From positions 62,001-126,000 of the forward strand of contig DAORPQ010000003.1 in NCBI GenBank assembly GCA_035442025.1: a stretch of DNA of 64,000 nt. Reading direction: 5' to 3'. The notes beneath the pieces are model-generated. The model made no database searches, was not told the DNA's origin, and saw nothing but the letters and a program-made list of their open reading frames with translations. Both the position numbers and the translations under genes were made by a program. Below, one piece after another: positions 25,750 to 33,954 of the stretch; position 1 is the first letter of the stretch, and the number at the start of each line of letters is the position of its first letter. This DNA comes from Competibacter_A sp003527885. Its GTDB lineage: Bacteria > Pseudomonadota > Gammaproteobacteria > Competibacterales > Competibacteraceae.

Positions 25750-26436
25750 ATGAACAGCGATCTGCCCGCGCGCTTGGCAGCGGTTTTGGCCCGTATCCGT
25801 GCCGCCGAACGCCGCTTCGAGCGCCCGCCCGGCTCCGTCCGACTGCTGGCGGTCAGCAAAACCCAGCCACCGGCGGCTATCGTCACGCTGGCCCGCGCGG
25901 GCCAGTGCGGTTTCGGCGAAAATTATTTGCAAGAAAGCGTGGAAAAAATGGCCGAACTGGCGGAGCTCAAGCTGGAATGGCACTTCATCGGCCCCATCCA
26001 GGCCAACAAGACCCGCCCCATCGCCGAACGGTTCGCCTGGGTTCACAGCGTGGACCGACTAAAAGTCGCCGAACGCCTGAGCGCGCAACGGCCCGACTCG
26101 CTACCGCCCCTGAACCTCTGCCTTCAGGTCAACATCAGCCGGGAAGCCAGCAAACACGGTCTGGGCGTGGCGGAGGTTCCGGCCGTCGCCAAGGCGGTGT
26201 CCGCGCTGCCGCGGCTGCGGCTGCGCGGGCTGATGGCGATTCCCGCACCGGCTACGGGCTTCGACGCCCAACGCGAACCCTTGGCCCGGCTTCGCCTGCT
26301 TCAGGAGCGGCTGATTGCCGAGGGATTGCCGCTCGACACCCTATCCATGGGCATGACCGAGGATCTGGAGGCCGCCATCGCCGAAGGCAGCACGCTGGTG
26401 CGGATCGGCGCCGCGATCTTTGGACCCCGCGCCTGA
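25750..26436 (+). CDS. yggS: YggS/PROSC family PLP-binding protein
   Basis: 228 residues. The pyridoxal-phosphate lysine is in L-L-A-V-S-K-T-Q (about residue 37). F-G-E-N-Y-L-Q-E, W-H-F-I-G-P-I-Q-x-N-K and the late M-G-M-T-E-D-L-E-A-A-I-x-x-G-S-T-L-V-R-I-G motif (phosphate-binding) are all intact. The family keeps free PLP in balance and affects amino-acid pools; it is not an active alanine racemase. pilT-yggS-proC-yggT is one of the most conserved orders in gammaproteobacteria. Confidence 0.97.
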   Translation: MNSDLPARLAAVLARIRAAERRFERPPGSVRLLAVSKTQPPAAIVTLARAGQCGFGENYLQESVEKMAELAELKLEWHFIGPIQANKTRPIAERFAWVHSVDRLKVAERLSAQRPDSLPPLNLCLQVNISREASKHGLGVAEVPAVAKAVSALPRLRLRGLMAIPAPATGFDAQREPLARLRLLQERLIAEGLPLDTLSMGMTEDLEAAIAEGSTLVRIGAAIFGPRA

Positions 26437-26528
26437 ACGGGCGGTTTGCAGTATGCTAGGCGCTTAACCAACCGGACCAGGTTCGAACCGACCCGCCAAA
26501 ATTGTTTTGCCGCACTGGAAGCCGATCG

Positions 26529-26954
26529 ATGCCGCTACCCGTTTCGAGCGTTATCTCTTGCACCGCCCGCCGCTGGGCAGGCGTGGCCTTGCTGGGCGCG
26601 CCGCTCCTCGCCGGAGCAGACGACAACTATTTGCGCGAGATCGAAGACGAGGCCAAGCACCAAGCCTTGGTCCTGACCACCAGCCAGCCCGCGCCCTCGC
26701 CATTCCAGGAGCCATCGGCGCCGCCCGCACCGCCGGTCGCCGGCGCGGGCGCGGCCCCCGAGCGATTGGCGCCGGGATTGGACCGGGCAGCCTTTGAAAA
26801 AGCGTTGAGCGACGGCTTACCGAAAGAACGCTACGCCTCTTTCCAACGGCTCGGCAACGCCGATCAACAGAAAATTTACCAAATTTATCAGAAAGATAAT
26901 AGCATCGCCAGCATCAGCGAGCAGATCGCCCGGCTGGCGTCTGGGAAACCCTGA
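26529..26954 (+). CDS. Unknown small exported-type protein between yggS and proC
   Basis: 141 residues from ATG 26529. Residues 1-27 look like a signal sequence (basic R-R, then W-A-G-V-A-L-L-G-A-P-L-L-A-G-A), cut near A-G-A-D. The mature part starts with an acidic helix (D-D-N-Y-L-R-E-I-E-D-E-A), has a Pro/Ala linker, and ends with a soluble segment (about 80-135: F-E-K-A-L-x-x-G-L-P-K-E-R-Y-A-S-F-x-R-L) that looks helical. I recognise no enzyme motif. The C-terminal pattern is of the kind found in conserved gammaproteobacterial hypotheticals next to proC, so the gene is likely real, and its role is unknown. Confidence 0.7.
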   Translation: MPLPVSSVISCTARRWAGVALLGAPLLAGADDNYLREIEDEAKHQALVLTTSQPAPSPFQEPSAPPAPPVAGAGAAPERLAPGLDRAAFEKALSDGLPKERYASFQRLGNADQQKIYQIYQKDNSIASISEQIARLASGKP

Positions 26955-27029
26955 AGCCATTTGCGCGCACCCCGCGTCACGGCGCCCGGTTCCCTTGGAA
27001 ACCACCCAAACAAACACCACGAGGTGGTG

Positions 27030-27863
27030 ATGAAAGACATCCCAATCGCCTTTATCGGCGGCGGCAACATGGCCCGCAGCCTGATCGGCGGCCTGATCGC
27101 GGGCGGTCACCAACCCGATCAGATCCGGGTGGCGGAGCCCGACGCCGGCCAGCGGGAGTTCCTGCGCAGCCGCTACGGAGTTCCTACCAGCGCCGACAAC
27201 CCGGCCGTGATCGAGCACGCCGAAGCCATCGTTCTAGCGGTCAAGCCACAGATCTTGCAGGAAGTCGCCCGGCAGCTCGCGCCTGAAATTCAACGCTGCC
27301 AGCCCCTGGTCATTTCTATCGCCGCCGGCGTGCGCGAGCCGGATTTGCGCCGCTGGCTGGGCGGCGGCGCCCTGGCGCTGGTACGGACCATGCCCAACAC
27401 GCCGGCTCTGGTGGGCAGCGCCGCCAGCGCGCTGTTCGCCAACGCATTCGTCTCGGACGAGCGCCGGCAACTGGCGGAATCGCTGTTGCGGGCGGTCGGC
27501 GTGACGGTCTGGGTCGATGATGAAAGCCTGCTGGATACGGTGACCGCCTTGTCCGGCAGCGGGCCGGCTTACTTTTTTTTGCTGATGGAAGCGCTGGAAC
27601 AGGCGGCGCTCGATTTGGGCTTGAATGCCGGCACCGCCCGCCTGCTGACGCTTCAGACCGCCTTCGGCGCGGCCAAGATGGCGCTAGAGAGCGCGGAAAG
27701 CCCCGCCATCTTACGCGCTCGGGTCACGTCGCCGGGCGGTACGACCGAACGCGCCCTGGCCATCCTGCGTGATGGCGGCGTCGAAACGCTGCTGGCCAAA
27801 GCGTTGGAGGCCGCCCGCCAGCGCGCCCACGAGCTGGGCGATTTATTGGGGAAACAGCCATGA
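27030..27863 (+). CDS. proC: Pyrroline-5-carboxylate reductase
   Basis: 277 residues from ATG 27030, with GAGGTGGTG just upstream. Earlier in-frame starts give no homology. Last step of proline synthesis, reducing P5C with NAD(P)H. Rossmann start I-A-F-I-G-G-G-N-M-A (about 5-14), L-A-V-K-P-Q (about 70-75), R-x-M-P-N-T-P-A-L-V-G, and the substrate-binding S-G-S-G-P-A-Y-F-F motif (about 174-182), followed by V-T-S-P-G-G-T-T near 233. The ATG of yggT overlaps its TGA. Confidence 0.98.
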   Translation: MKDIPIAFIGGGNMARSLIGGLIAGGHQPDQIRVAEPDAGQREFLRSRYGVPTSADNPAVIEHAEAIVLAVKPQILQEVARQLAPEIQRCQPLVISIAAGVREPDLRRWLGGGALALVRTMPNTPALVGSAASALFANAFVSDERRQLAESLLRAVGVTVWVDDESLLDTVTALSGSGPAYFFLLMEALEQAALDLGLNAGTARLLTLQTAFGAAKMALESAESPAILRARVTSPGGTTERALAILRDGGVETLLAKALEAARQRAHELGDLLGKQP

Positions 27864-28414
27864 CCGCCACTATCTTCCTGATTCAGACGCTTTTTGGGTT
27901 TTATATCCTGGCGGTGATGCTGCGTTTTCTGTTGCAATGCGTGCGCGCCGATTTCTATAACCCGCTGGTGCAATTTCTGGTTCGGATCACCAACCCGCTG
28001 CTGGTGCCGCTGCGCCGGCTCGTTCCAGGTTATCGGGGCTGGGATTTAGCCTCGATCGTGCTGGCCTTCACCTTGCAGCTGGTCGAAATAGCGGTGGTCA
28101 CCCTGCTGCTGGGCCGGGATACCAACATCGGCAGCTTGGTGCTGTTGGCCGCCATGGAATTGCTCAAGCTGCTGATCAACATTTATCTCTGGGGCGTGGT
28201 GATCCAGGCCGTTCTAAGCTGGTTTAGCCCCGACCCCTACCATCCGGCGGCGCGGGTGTTGGCCCAGCTGACCGCACCGTTGCTGCGGCCGGTCCGCCGC
28301 TTGTTGCCGCCGATTTCCGGCGTGGACCTGTCGCCCATGGTGGTGATCGTGGCGCTCATTTTCATCAGCCTGCTGCTCCAGGATTTCCTGGGATTTTGGA
28401 TCGGAGCCCGCTGA
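27860..28414 (+). CDS. yggT: YggT family integral membrane protein
   Basis: 184 residues with four predicted membrane segments arranged as two YGGT repeats (about 8-28 and 62-90; 105-125 and 150-178). Each repeat ends in the family turn with a proline-rich loop (N-P-L-L-V-P-L-R-R and A-P-L-L-R-P-V-R-R). The family is linked to membrane and division-related processes without a defined activity. The 4-bp overlap with proC points to coupled translation. Confidence 0.93.
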   Translation: MTATIFLIQTLFGFYILAVMLRFLLQCVRADFYNPLVQFLVRITNPLLVPLRRLVPGYRGWDLASIVLAFTLQLVEIAVVTLLLGRDTNIGSLVLLAAMELLKLLINIYLWGVVIQAVLSWFSPDPYHPAARVLAQLTAPLLRPVRRLLPPISGVDLSPMVVIVALIFISLLLQDFLGFWIGAR

Positions 28415-28418
28415 AACC

Positions 28419-28718
28419 ATGGAGCCTGGCTGGTATCGCTGGGAGGGCGCGGATTTGATCTTGCAGGTGCGCGCCCGACCGCGCGCCGGGCGTGACCAAT
28501 GGCTGGAACCGCGCGAAGGCCGGATCTGTGTCCGAATTGCCGCGCCGCCGGTGGACGGCAAAGCCAACGCGCAACTGCGGGAATTTCTGGCCGCTCTGTT
28601 TGGGGTCGCGAAAAACCAAGTGACCCTGCTGGCCGGCGAGACGGGCCGCGACAAGCGGTTGCGGATCAGCGCCCCGAACCGGCTGCCGCCGGGAATCGGG
28701 CCTTCAAGCGCAGCCTAA
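28419..28718 (+). CDS. DUF167 (YggU) protein
   Basis: 99 residues, a single DUF167 fold with L-Q-V-R-A-R-P-R-A (about 14-22), A-P-P-V-D-G-K-A-N (about 46-54) and L-L-A-G-E-T-G-R-D-K (about 76-85). It lies 4 bp behind yggT, the usual partner. Function of the family is unknown. Confidence 0.93.
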   Translation: MEPGWYRWEGADLILQVRARPRAGRDQWLEPREGRICVRIAAPPVDGKANAQLREFLAALFGVAKNQVTLLAGETGRDKRLRISAPNRLPPGIGPSSAA

Positions 28719-28869
28719 GCGCCCTGCGAACTTACGCTTTTCAAGAAACTGAAAAACTTATGAATTGATCTTTACCCCGGCCGTTGCCGCCAAACCCGCC
28801 GCCCATTAGACTTGAGCGCCCGTTTTCACGCGCTCCCCCGAACCTCCAACAACTCCGTTCAGAAGTACG

Positions 28870-30036
28870 ATGCCGAACAATTTTCCCCCGGATTCGGTCG
28901 GGGTGGTCAGCCCCCAGACCGCGCGCTTCGTCGAGCCGCTGGCGCTGGATTGCGGCCGTTCGCTGGCCGAATACGAAATCGTTTACGAAACCTATGGCGC
29001 CCTCAATGCCGCCGCCAGCAACGCCGTCCTGATCTGCCACGCCTTATCGGGCGACCATCACGTCGCCGGCTACCACCGGGACGGCGACCTCAGCAAACCG
29101 GGTTGGTGGGACAACTGTATCGGGCCCGGCAAACCGATCGATACGGCCGAGTTCTTCGTCGTGTGCTGCAACAATCTGGGGGGCTGCAAAGGCTCCACCG
29201 GCCCCACCGCCATCAACCCCGACACCCGCAAACCCTACGGGCCGGATTTCCCCATCGTCACCGTCAAGGACTGGGTGCGCAGCCAAGCCCGGCTGGCCGA
29301 TCACCTCGGCATCCGGCGCTGGGCGGCGATCATCGGCGGCAGCCTCGGCGGGATGCAGGCCATGCAGTGGGCCATCACCTTTCCCGACCGGGTGCGCCAC
29401 TCGCTGGTGATCGCCGCCGCACCGCGCCTGTCGGCCCAAAACATCGCCTTCAACGAAGTGGCGCGGCAGGCGATCCTGTCCGATCCCGATTTTCACCACG
29501 GCCACTATTACGAATTCGGCGTGGTCCCGCGGCGAGGCTTGATGATCGCCCGGATGTTGGGGCATATCACCTATTTATCCGACGAAGGGATGCGCGCCAA
29601 ATTCGGCCGCGAGCTGCGCGAAGGCACCCCGAACTTCCACTTCAATTTCGACACCGAATTTCAGGTGGAAAGCTATCTGCGCCACCAAGGGCGCGCCTTC
29701 GTGGACCGCTTCGACGCCAACACCTATTTGCTGATCACCAAGACGCTGGATTACTTCGATCCGGCGGCCGACTTCGACCAGGACTTGGCGGCCGCGCTCC
29801 ACCGAGCCCAGGCGGGATTCCTGGTGGTCTCATTCACCAGCGACTGGCGGTTCGCGCCGGCCCGCTCGCGCGAGATCGTGCGCGATCTGGTGCGGGCGGG
29901 CCGCGAGGTCAGCTACGTCGAAGTCCCGTCCGAATACGGCCACGACGCCTTCTTGATGCCGATCCCGCTCTATCACGATGCCTTGCGTTCCTATCTGGTC
30001 AGAGTCGCCAGGGAGGTCAACGGTCATGCGGCCTGA
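28870..30036 (+). CDS. metX: Homoserine O-acyltransferase MetX
   Basis: 388 residues, alpha/beta-hydrolase fold. The nucleophile Ser is in I-G-G-S-L-G-G-M-Q (about 155-163). H-A-L-S-G-D-H-H is near 57-64 and N-L-G-G-C-K-G-S-T-G-P near 97-107. The catalytic Asp/His lie in the F-T-S-D-W-R-F and G-H-D-A-F segments. It makes acyl-homoserine for methionine synthesis. Several gammaproteobacterial MetX proteins use succinyl-CoA rather than acetyl-CoA, and the donor cannot be decided by eye. metW follows with an 11-bp overlap. I see no SAM riboswitch in the 150 bp upstream. Confidence 0.96.
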   Translation: MPNNFPPDSVGVVSPQTARFVEPLALDCGRSLAEYEIVYETYGALNAAASNAVLICHALSGDHHVAGYHRDGDLSKPGWWDNCIGPGKPIDTAEFFVVCCNNLGGCKGSTGPTAINPDTRKPYGPDFPIVTVKDWVRSQARLADHLGIRRWAAIIGGSLGGMQAMQWAITFPDRVRHSLVIAAAPRLSAQNIAFNEVARQAILSDPDFHHGHYYEFGVVPRRGLMIARMLGHITYLSDEGMRAKFGRELREGTPNFHFNFDTEFQVESYLRHQGRAFVDRFDANTYLLITKTLDYFDPAADFDQDLAAALHRAQAGFLVVSFTSDWRFAPARSREIVRDLVRAGREVSYVEVPSEYGHDAFLMPIPLYHDALRSYLVRVAREVNGHAA

Positions 30037-30619
30037 ACTGGAACTGATCGGCGACTGGATCCGTGCCGGCGCGCGGGTGCTGGACCTGGGCTGCGGCGAT
30101 GGCGCGTTGCTGGCTCATCTGCGCGCCCGCCGGCAAGTCAGCGGTTACGGCCTGGAAATCGACACCGCCAACATCGTCAAGTGCATTCAGGCCGGCGTCA
30201 ACGTGATTCACGCCGACCTGGAAGATGGTCTGGCGGACTTCGGCGACGGTAGCTTCGATTACGTCATCATGACCCAGACCTTGCAGGCGGTGCGCCATAC
30301 CGAAGCGCTGCTGGATGAGATGCTGCGGGTGGGCCGGCAGGGTATCGTGACCTTCCCCAATTTCGGCTTTTGGCGCTGTCGGGTCCAGGTCGCCTTGCAG
30401 GGCTTGATGCCGGTGGTCAAAACCTTACCCTATCAGTGGTACGATACGCCTAACGTTCACCTGTTCACGCTCCGCGATTTTGAAGCGCTGTGCCGACGCA
30501 AGCGCATCGATATCCTGGAGCGCACGGTGTTGGATCACGCCCACCGGACTTGGCTCGGTTCACGGTTGTGGCCCAACCTGCTGAGTGAAATCGCCCTGTA
30601 CCGGCTCAGTCGCGCCTGA
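30026..30619 (+). CDS. metW: Methionine biosynthesis protein MetW
   Basis: 197 residues from ATG 30026. A class I methyltransferase-like fold with V-L-D-L-G-C-G-D-G (about 18-26), G-L-E-I-D-T near 44, and F-P-N-F-G-F-W-R-C-R (about 110-119). MetW is the obligate partner of MetX in many proteobacteria and raises its activity. It is translationally coupled to metX here, which supports that pairing. Confidence 0.96.
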   Translation: MRPELELIGDWIRAGARVLDLGCGDGALLAHLRARRQVSGYGLEIDTANIVKCIQAGVNVIHADLEDGLADFGDGSFDYVIMTQTLQAVRHTEALLDEMLRVGRQGIVTFPNFGFWRCRVQVALQGLMPVVKTLPYQWYDTPNVHLFTLRDFEALCRRKRIDILERTVLDHAHRTWLGSRLWPNLLSEIALYRLSRA

Positions 30620-30672
30620 GCGGCCCGTCTGCCGCGTCCCAACCGCCCTCGGCTGGATTCTGGAGATTTTTG

Positions 30673-31134
30673 ATGTTGACGACCCTGCTTGCCCTTCGCC
30701 GCCGCACTCACCCGCCCGTTCGCCAGCGCGGCTTCACCCTGATCGAAGTCATGGTCGTGGTGGTGATTCTCAGCATTCTGGCGGCGGTGGTGGTGCCGCG
30801 CATCATGGACAATCCCGACAAGGCCCGCGCGGTCAAAGCCAAGCAGGATATCCGGGTGCTCAAGAACCAACTGGATCTGTACCGCTTGCACAACTTCCGC
30901 TATCCGACCACCGAACAGGGCCTGGAGGCGCTGGTGCACAAGCCGACGGACGCGACCCGCTGGCAGGAAGGCGGCTACCTCGATAAGCTGCCCAAAGATC
31001 CCTGGAACAAACCCTATCAATACCTAAGTCCCGGCCAGCACGGCGAGATCGACATCTATTCCCTGGGCGCCGACGGCCAACCGGGCGGCGAGGGCGTGGA
31101 TGCCGACATCGGCAACTGGAATCTGGACGACTGA
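30673..31134 (+). CDS. gspG: Type II secretion major pseudopilin GspG
   Basis: 153 residues from ATG 30673, with GGAG about 8 bases upstream. The class III leader ends at Q-R-G, then the processed N-terminus F-T-L-I-E-V-M-V-V-V-V with the essential Glu at +5. The C-terminal GspG fold has the calcium-site region (D-P-W-N-K-P-Y, Y-S-L-G-A-D-G-Q-P-G-G-E-G). It forms the shaft of the pseudopilus. It opens a compact G-H-I-J-K-L-M-N operon; gspC, D, E, F and prepilin peptidase O lie elsewhere. Confidence 0.97.
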   Translation: MLTTLLALRRRTHPPVRQRGFTLIEVMVVVVILSILAAVVVPRIMDNPDKARAVKAKQDIRVLKNQLDLYRLHNFRYPTTEQGLEALVHKPTDATRWQEGGYLDKLPKDPWNKPYQYLSPGQHGEIDIYSLGADGQPGGEGVDADIGNWNLDD

Positions 31135-31162
31135 CCGGTAACGGACCACCGAAACCCCTCCG

Positions 31163-31678
31163 ATGATCGCCCCGGCGCGCGGTTTCACCCTGCTGGAAAT
31201 CCTGATCGTGATGGTGTTGATCGGTATCATCACCAGCTTCGCCCTGCTCTCGGTCGGCGGCGGACCTCGGGAGCGTTTGGCGGAAGAAGCCCAGCGGCTG
31301 ACGGCGCTGGTCGAACTGCACCAGCAAGAAGCCGCTCTGAGCGGCGAAGCCCGCGGCATCCAGTTCGCCCGGACCGGCTACGCCATTCTGCGTCAGGACG
31401 AAAAAGGAGCATGGCAAGCGCCGGCCGCCGCCGGGACTCTGATCCAGCATCAATTGCCCCCCGAAATCGTCCTGGGACTGTGGGTCGAAGGCCGGTTGGC
31501 GCCTCTGAAAGAATCCGTTAACCGGCCGCAGGTGTTACTGCTGGCCAGCGGTGAAACCACCGAATTCGTCGCCGTGTTCGGGCTTGCCGACGAGCAGGGC
31601 CGGGGGCCGGACGCTTCCCTGTATCGGGTCGCGAGCGACCCGATGGGCCGGCTGACGGCTGGCGCGGTCACCCGATGA
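31163..31678 (+). CDS. gspH: Type II secretion minor pseudopilin GspH
   Basis: 171 residues. A very short leader M-I-A-P-A-R-G, then F-T-L-L-E-I-L-I-V-M-V-L with Glu at +5. The globular part is less conserved, as expected for GspH. Its stop overlaps the gspI ATG (ATGA). A minor pseudopilin at or near the pseudopilus base. Confidence 0.92.
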   Translation: MIAPARGFTLLEILIVMVLIGIITSFALLSVGGGPRERLAEEAQRLTALVELHQQEAALSGEARGIQFARTGYAILRQDEKGAWQAPAAAGTLIQHQLPPEIVLGLWVEGRLAPLKESVNRPQVLLLASGETTEFVAVFGLADEQGRGPDASLYRVASDPMGRLTAGAVTR

Positions 31679-32127
31679 AACGCGCGGCGGGATTCACCCT
31701 GCTGGAGGTGTTGGTCGCGCTGGCGGTGCTGGCCATCGCCATGGGCGCGATCATCAGCGTCGCCACCCAGAGCGCCAACACCATCGGTTATTTGCGCGAT
31801 CAAACCTTCGCCGGCTGGGTCGCCCTCAACAAGATCAATGAATTGTCGCTCGATCCCGAACCTTGGCCCGAACGGGGTGGGCGCAAGGGCAACAGCGAGC
31901 TGGCCAACCGGGCGTGGTTTTGGGAAGCGCGCTTTCAAAAGACCTCGGATTCCGACCTCACCGCTCTGGAAATCGTGGTGCGCCCTCGCGAGGGCGGGTC
32001 GGCGCTGAGCGCGCTGACGGCCTTCAAGAGCCGCCCGCCCAAGGACGAAACCGCAGCCGACCCAGAACAAGCCACCACCCCGCCGCCCACGTCGGTTCCG
32101 ACGGCCAAGCCCAAGCCTCCGCCATGA
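31675..32127 (+). CDS. gspI: Type II secretion minor pseudopilin GspI
   Basis: 150 residues. Leader M-K-R-A-A-G, then F-T-L-L-E-V-L-V-A-L-A-V with Glu +5 and the GspI-typical N-K-I-N-E-L (about 58). The C-terminus has a Pro/Thr/Lys-rich extension of about 30 residues beyond the usual family length. GspI nucleates the tip complex with GspJ and GspK. It overlaps gspJ by 4 bp. Confidence 0.93.
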   Translation: MKRAAGFTLLEVLVALAVLAIAMGAIISVATQSANTIGYLRDQTFAGWVALNKINELSLDPEPWPERGGRKGNSELANRAWFWEARFQKTSDSDLTALEIVVRPREGGSALSALTAFKSRPPKDETAADPEQATTPPPTSVPTAKPKPPP

Positions 32128-32774
32128 AACTCGCGGCGCGCGGTTTCACGTTGCTGGAGCTGCTGGTCGCCCTGGCGGTGTTCGCCATCATGGCCACCGC
32201 CGCCTACAGCGGCCTGCACAACGTGCTGGTCACCCGCAGCGTCGTGGAGACCCAAAGCCGCCGGCTGGCGGTGGTGCAACTGGCGGTTTTCCGGCTGGAG
32301 CAGGATATCGAGCAGGCGGTGCCGCGCGCCATTCGCGACGAATACGGCGAACCGCAGGCCGCGCTGCTCGGCGGCGAACTGGCCAACGACCGGCTGACCC
32401 TGACGCGCGCCGGCTGGGACAACCCGCTCGGCCAGTCGCGCGCCGGCTTGCAGCGAGTCGCTTATCGGCTGCGGGACGGACGCCTGTGGCGGCTCTATTG
32501 GGATGTCCTGGATCGCGGCGGTTTGAGCGAACCGCGTGAAACCCTGTTGCTGGAGCGGGTCCGGGAATTCCGAGTCCGCTTTCTCGAAGGCAAGGAATGG
32601 CAAAACGACTGGCCGGCGACTGCCAGCGATGGCGGCGGAAGCGGTCATGGCGGTGGAATCGGCGCCGAAAATGTCGCTCGAAAAAATCTCGACGCGCTGC
32701 CCCGCGCGGTCGAAATCAGCTTGACCCTGGAGGATTGGGGTGAAATCAGCCGCTTGTTGCCCCTGCCCGGTTAA
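32124..32774 (+). CDS. gspJ: Type II secretion minor pseudopilin GspJ
   Basis: 216 residues from ATG 32124, which overlaps the gspI TGA. Leader M-K-L-A-A-R-G, then F-T-L-L-E-L-L-V-A-L-A-V with Glu +5. The globular domain contains R-L-E-Q-D-I (about 58) and the V-R-E-F-R-V-R-F strand (about 145-152), typical of GspJ. A Gly/His-rich loop near residue 170-180 is an unusual insert. It is a component of the tip complex. Confidence 0.94.
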   Translation: MKLAARGFTLLELLVALAVFAIMATAAYSGLHNVLVTRSVVETQSRRLAVVQLAVFRLEQDIEQAVPRAIRDEYGEPQAALLGGELANDRLTLTRAGWDNPLGQSRAGLQRVAYRLRDGRLWRLYWDVLDRGGLSEPRETLLLERVREFRVRFLEGKEWQNDWPATASDGGGSGHGGGIGAENVARKNLDALPRAVEISLTLEDWGEISRLLPLPG

Positions 32775-33948
32775 CGCTGGGTCCGGCCGCCCTCCGTCGG
32801 CCGTGCGGCTAGCCGGTTCCGGGCGCTCGCAAACCGGCGTCGCGCTGATTACGGTCTTGCTGATCGTCTTTCTGGCCAGCGTTACCGCGACCAGCCTCGC
32901 CGCCCTGCAACAGATCGCCATCCGTCGCAGCACGGTTCTCCAACACCAGCAGCAAGCCCGGCTGTATACCCTGGCCATCGAACAGTGGGCGGCCCTCGTT
33001 TTAGCCCGCGACAGCCAGCAGAACGAGACCGACCACCTCCATGAGGAATGGGCTAACGCATCATCGGTCTTGCCGGTCAAGGACGGCGTGCTCTCGGCCC
33101 AACTCCGCGATCTTCAAGGTTGTTTCAATCTCAACAACTTATGGCAGTCGGCTTCCTCGGCGAGCGCAGCCGACTCCGAAGACGCCAACCCGGACGCCAA
33201 CCCGGACGCCAACCCGGAAAATACGTCGAAAGACGCCAAAGACCCCGCGAAATCGCGCCAAGACCCGCAGGCCGCCGCCAAGGAAGGGGTCACGCCCAAA
33301 AATCCGTCTTCAGCACAATCGGCCAGCGATCTAGATCAAGACGAGGTCAAGGGCAAAGCGCGCTTGAACCAAGCGCAATATCAAGTTTTTCAGCGTCTGC
33401 TTAGCGCGCTCGAACTCAAACCCGAACTGGCGCAGGCTATCGTTGACTGGATCGATCCCGATCAAGACCCCATCTTTCCCGACGGCGCCGAAGATAGCGA
33501 TTACAACGTCCTGACCCCGGCTTATCTGGCCGCCAACCGACCCCTGTCGAGCGTGACGGAGCTACGGCTGATCAAAGGCATGGATCAGAACGCTTACGAT
33601 AAACTGGCGCCGCTGGTTTGCGCGTTGCCTTCCAAGACGCCTTTGAACGTCAATACCGCGCCGGCGCAGGTGCTGGCGGCCTTGGCGGAAGGTAAGGACT
33701 CCAAGGAAATGGAGCAGTTGTTGAAAAACCGGCCAGCGGAGGGCTACAAAAACGTGGACGAGTTTCTGAACGCGGCCGAGCTGACCGTAGACGCCACCCT
33801 GAAGAACCAACTCAGCGTCGCCACCCAACATTTTTTATTGCGGGCCGAGGCGCGGGTGGGCGACGGGCGCGCGATGTTATACAGTACTTTATATCGAACG
33901 AAGAACGGTGTCCGCGCCCTGCGGCGCAGCTTTGGCAACCAGGACTAA
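32740..33948 (+). CDS. gspK: Type II secretion minor pseudopilin GspK
   Basis: 402 residues from GTG 32740, supported by GGAGG about 7 bases upstream. A GTG at 32803 would give a shorter, more usual leader but lacks a ribosome site. The processed N-terminus G|V-A-L-I-T-V-L-L begins at residue 33-34. As in other GspK, no Glu stands at +5. Y-T-L-A-I-E-Q-W-A is near 76-84, G-C-F-N-L-N-N near 127, and a SAM-like helical domain near 230-330 includes V-D-W-I-D-P-D and N-V-N-T-A. It has a low-complexity acidic insert (about 137-205) holding three exact 12-bp repeats. GspK caps the pseudopilus tip. Confidence 0.93.
   Translation: MKSAACCPCPVNAGSGRPPSAVRLAGSGRSQTGVALITVLLIVFLASVTATSLAALQQIAIRRSTVLQHQQQARLYTLAIEQWAALVLARDSQQNETDHLHEEWANASSVLPVKDGVLSAQLRDLQGCFNLNNLWQSASSASAADSEDANPDANPDANPENTSKDAKDPAKSRQDPQAAAKEGVTPKNPSSAQSASDLDQDEVKGKARLNQAQYQVFQRLLSALELKPELAQAIVDWIDPDQDPIFPDGAEDSDYNVLTPAYLAANRPLSSVTELRLIKGMDQNAYDKLAPLVCALPSKTPLNVNTAPAQVLAALAEGKDSKEMEQLLKNRPAEGYKNVDEFLNAAELTVDATLKNQLSVATQHFLLRAEARVGDGRAMLYSTLYRTKNGVRALRRSFGNQD
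33181..33216 (+). repeat. Three exact 12-bp tandem repeats inside gspK
   Basis: GACGCCAACCCG occurs three times in a row and encodes D-A-N-P three times, within the disordered insert of GspK. Length changes would stay in frame. Confidence 0.9.
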
Positions 33949-33954
33949 ACAACT

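Noticed and set aside
28719..28869. Possible SAM or other methionine riboswitch before metX
   Set aside because: I could not draw the expected paired helices or a terminator/anti-terminator pair in this 151-bp gap; it looks like a plain spacer.
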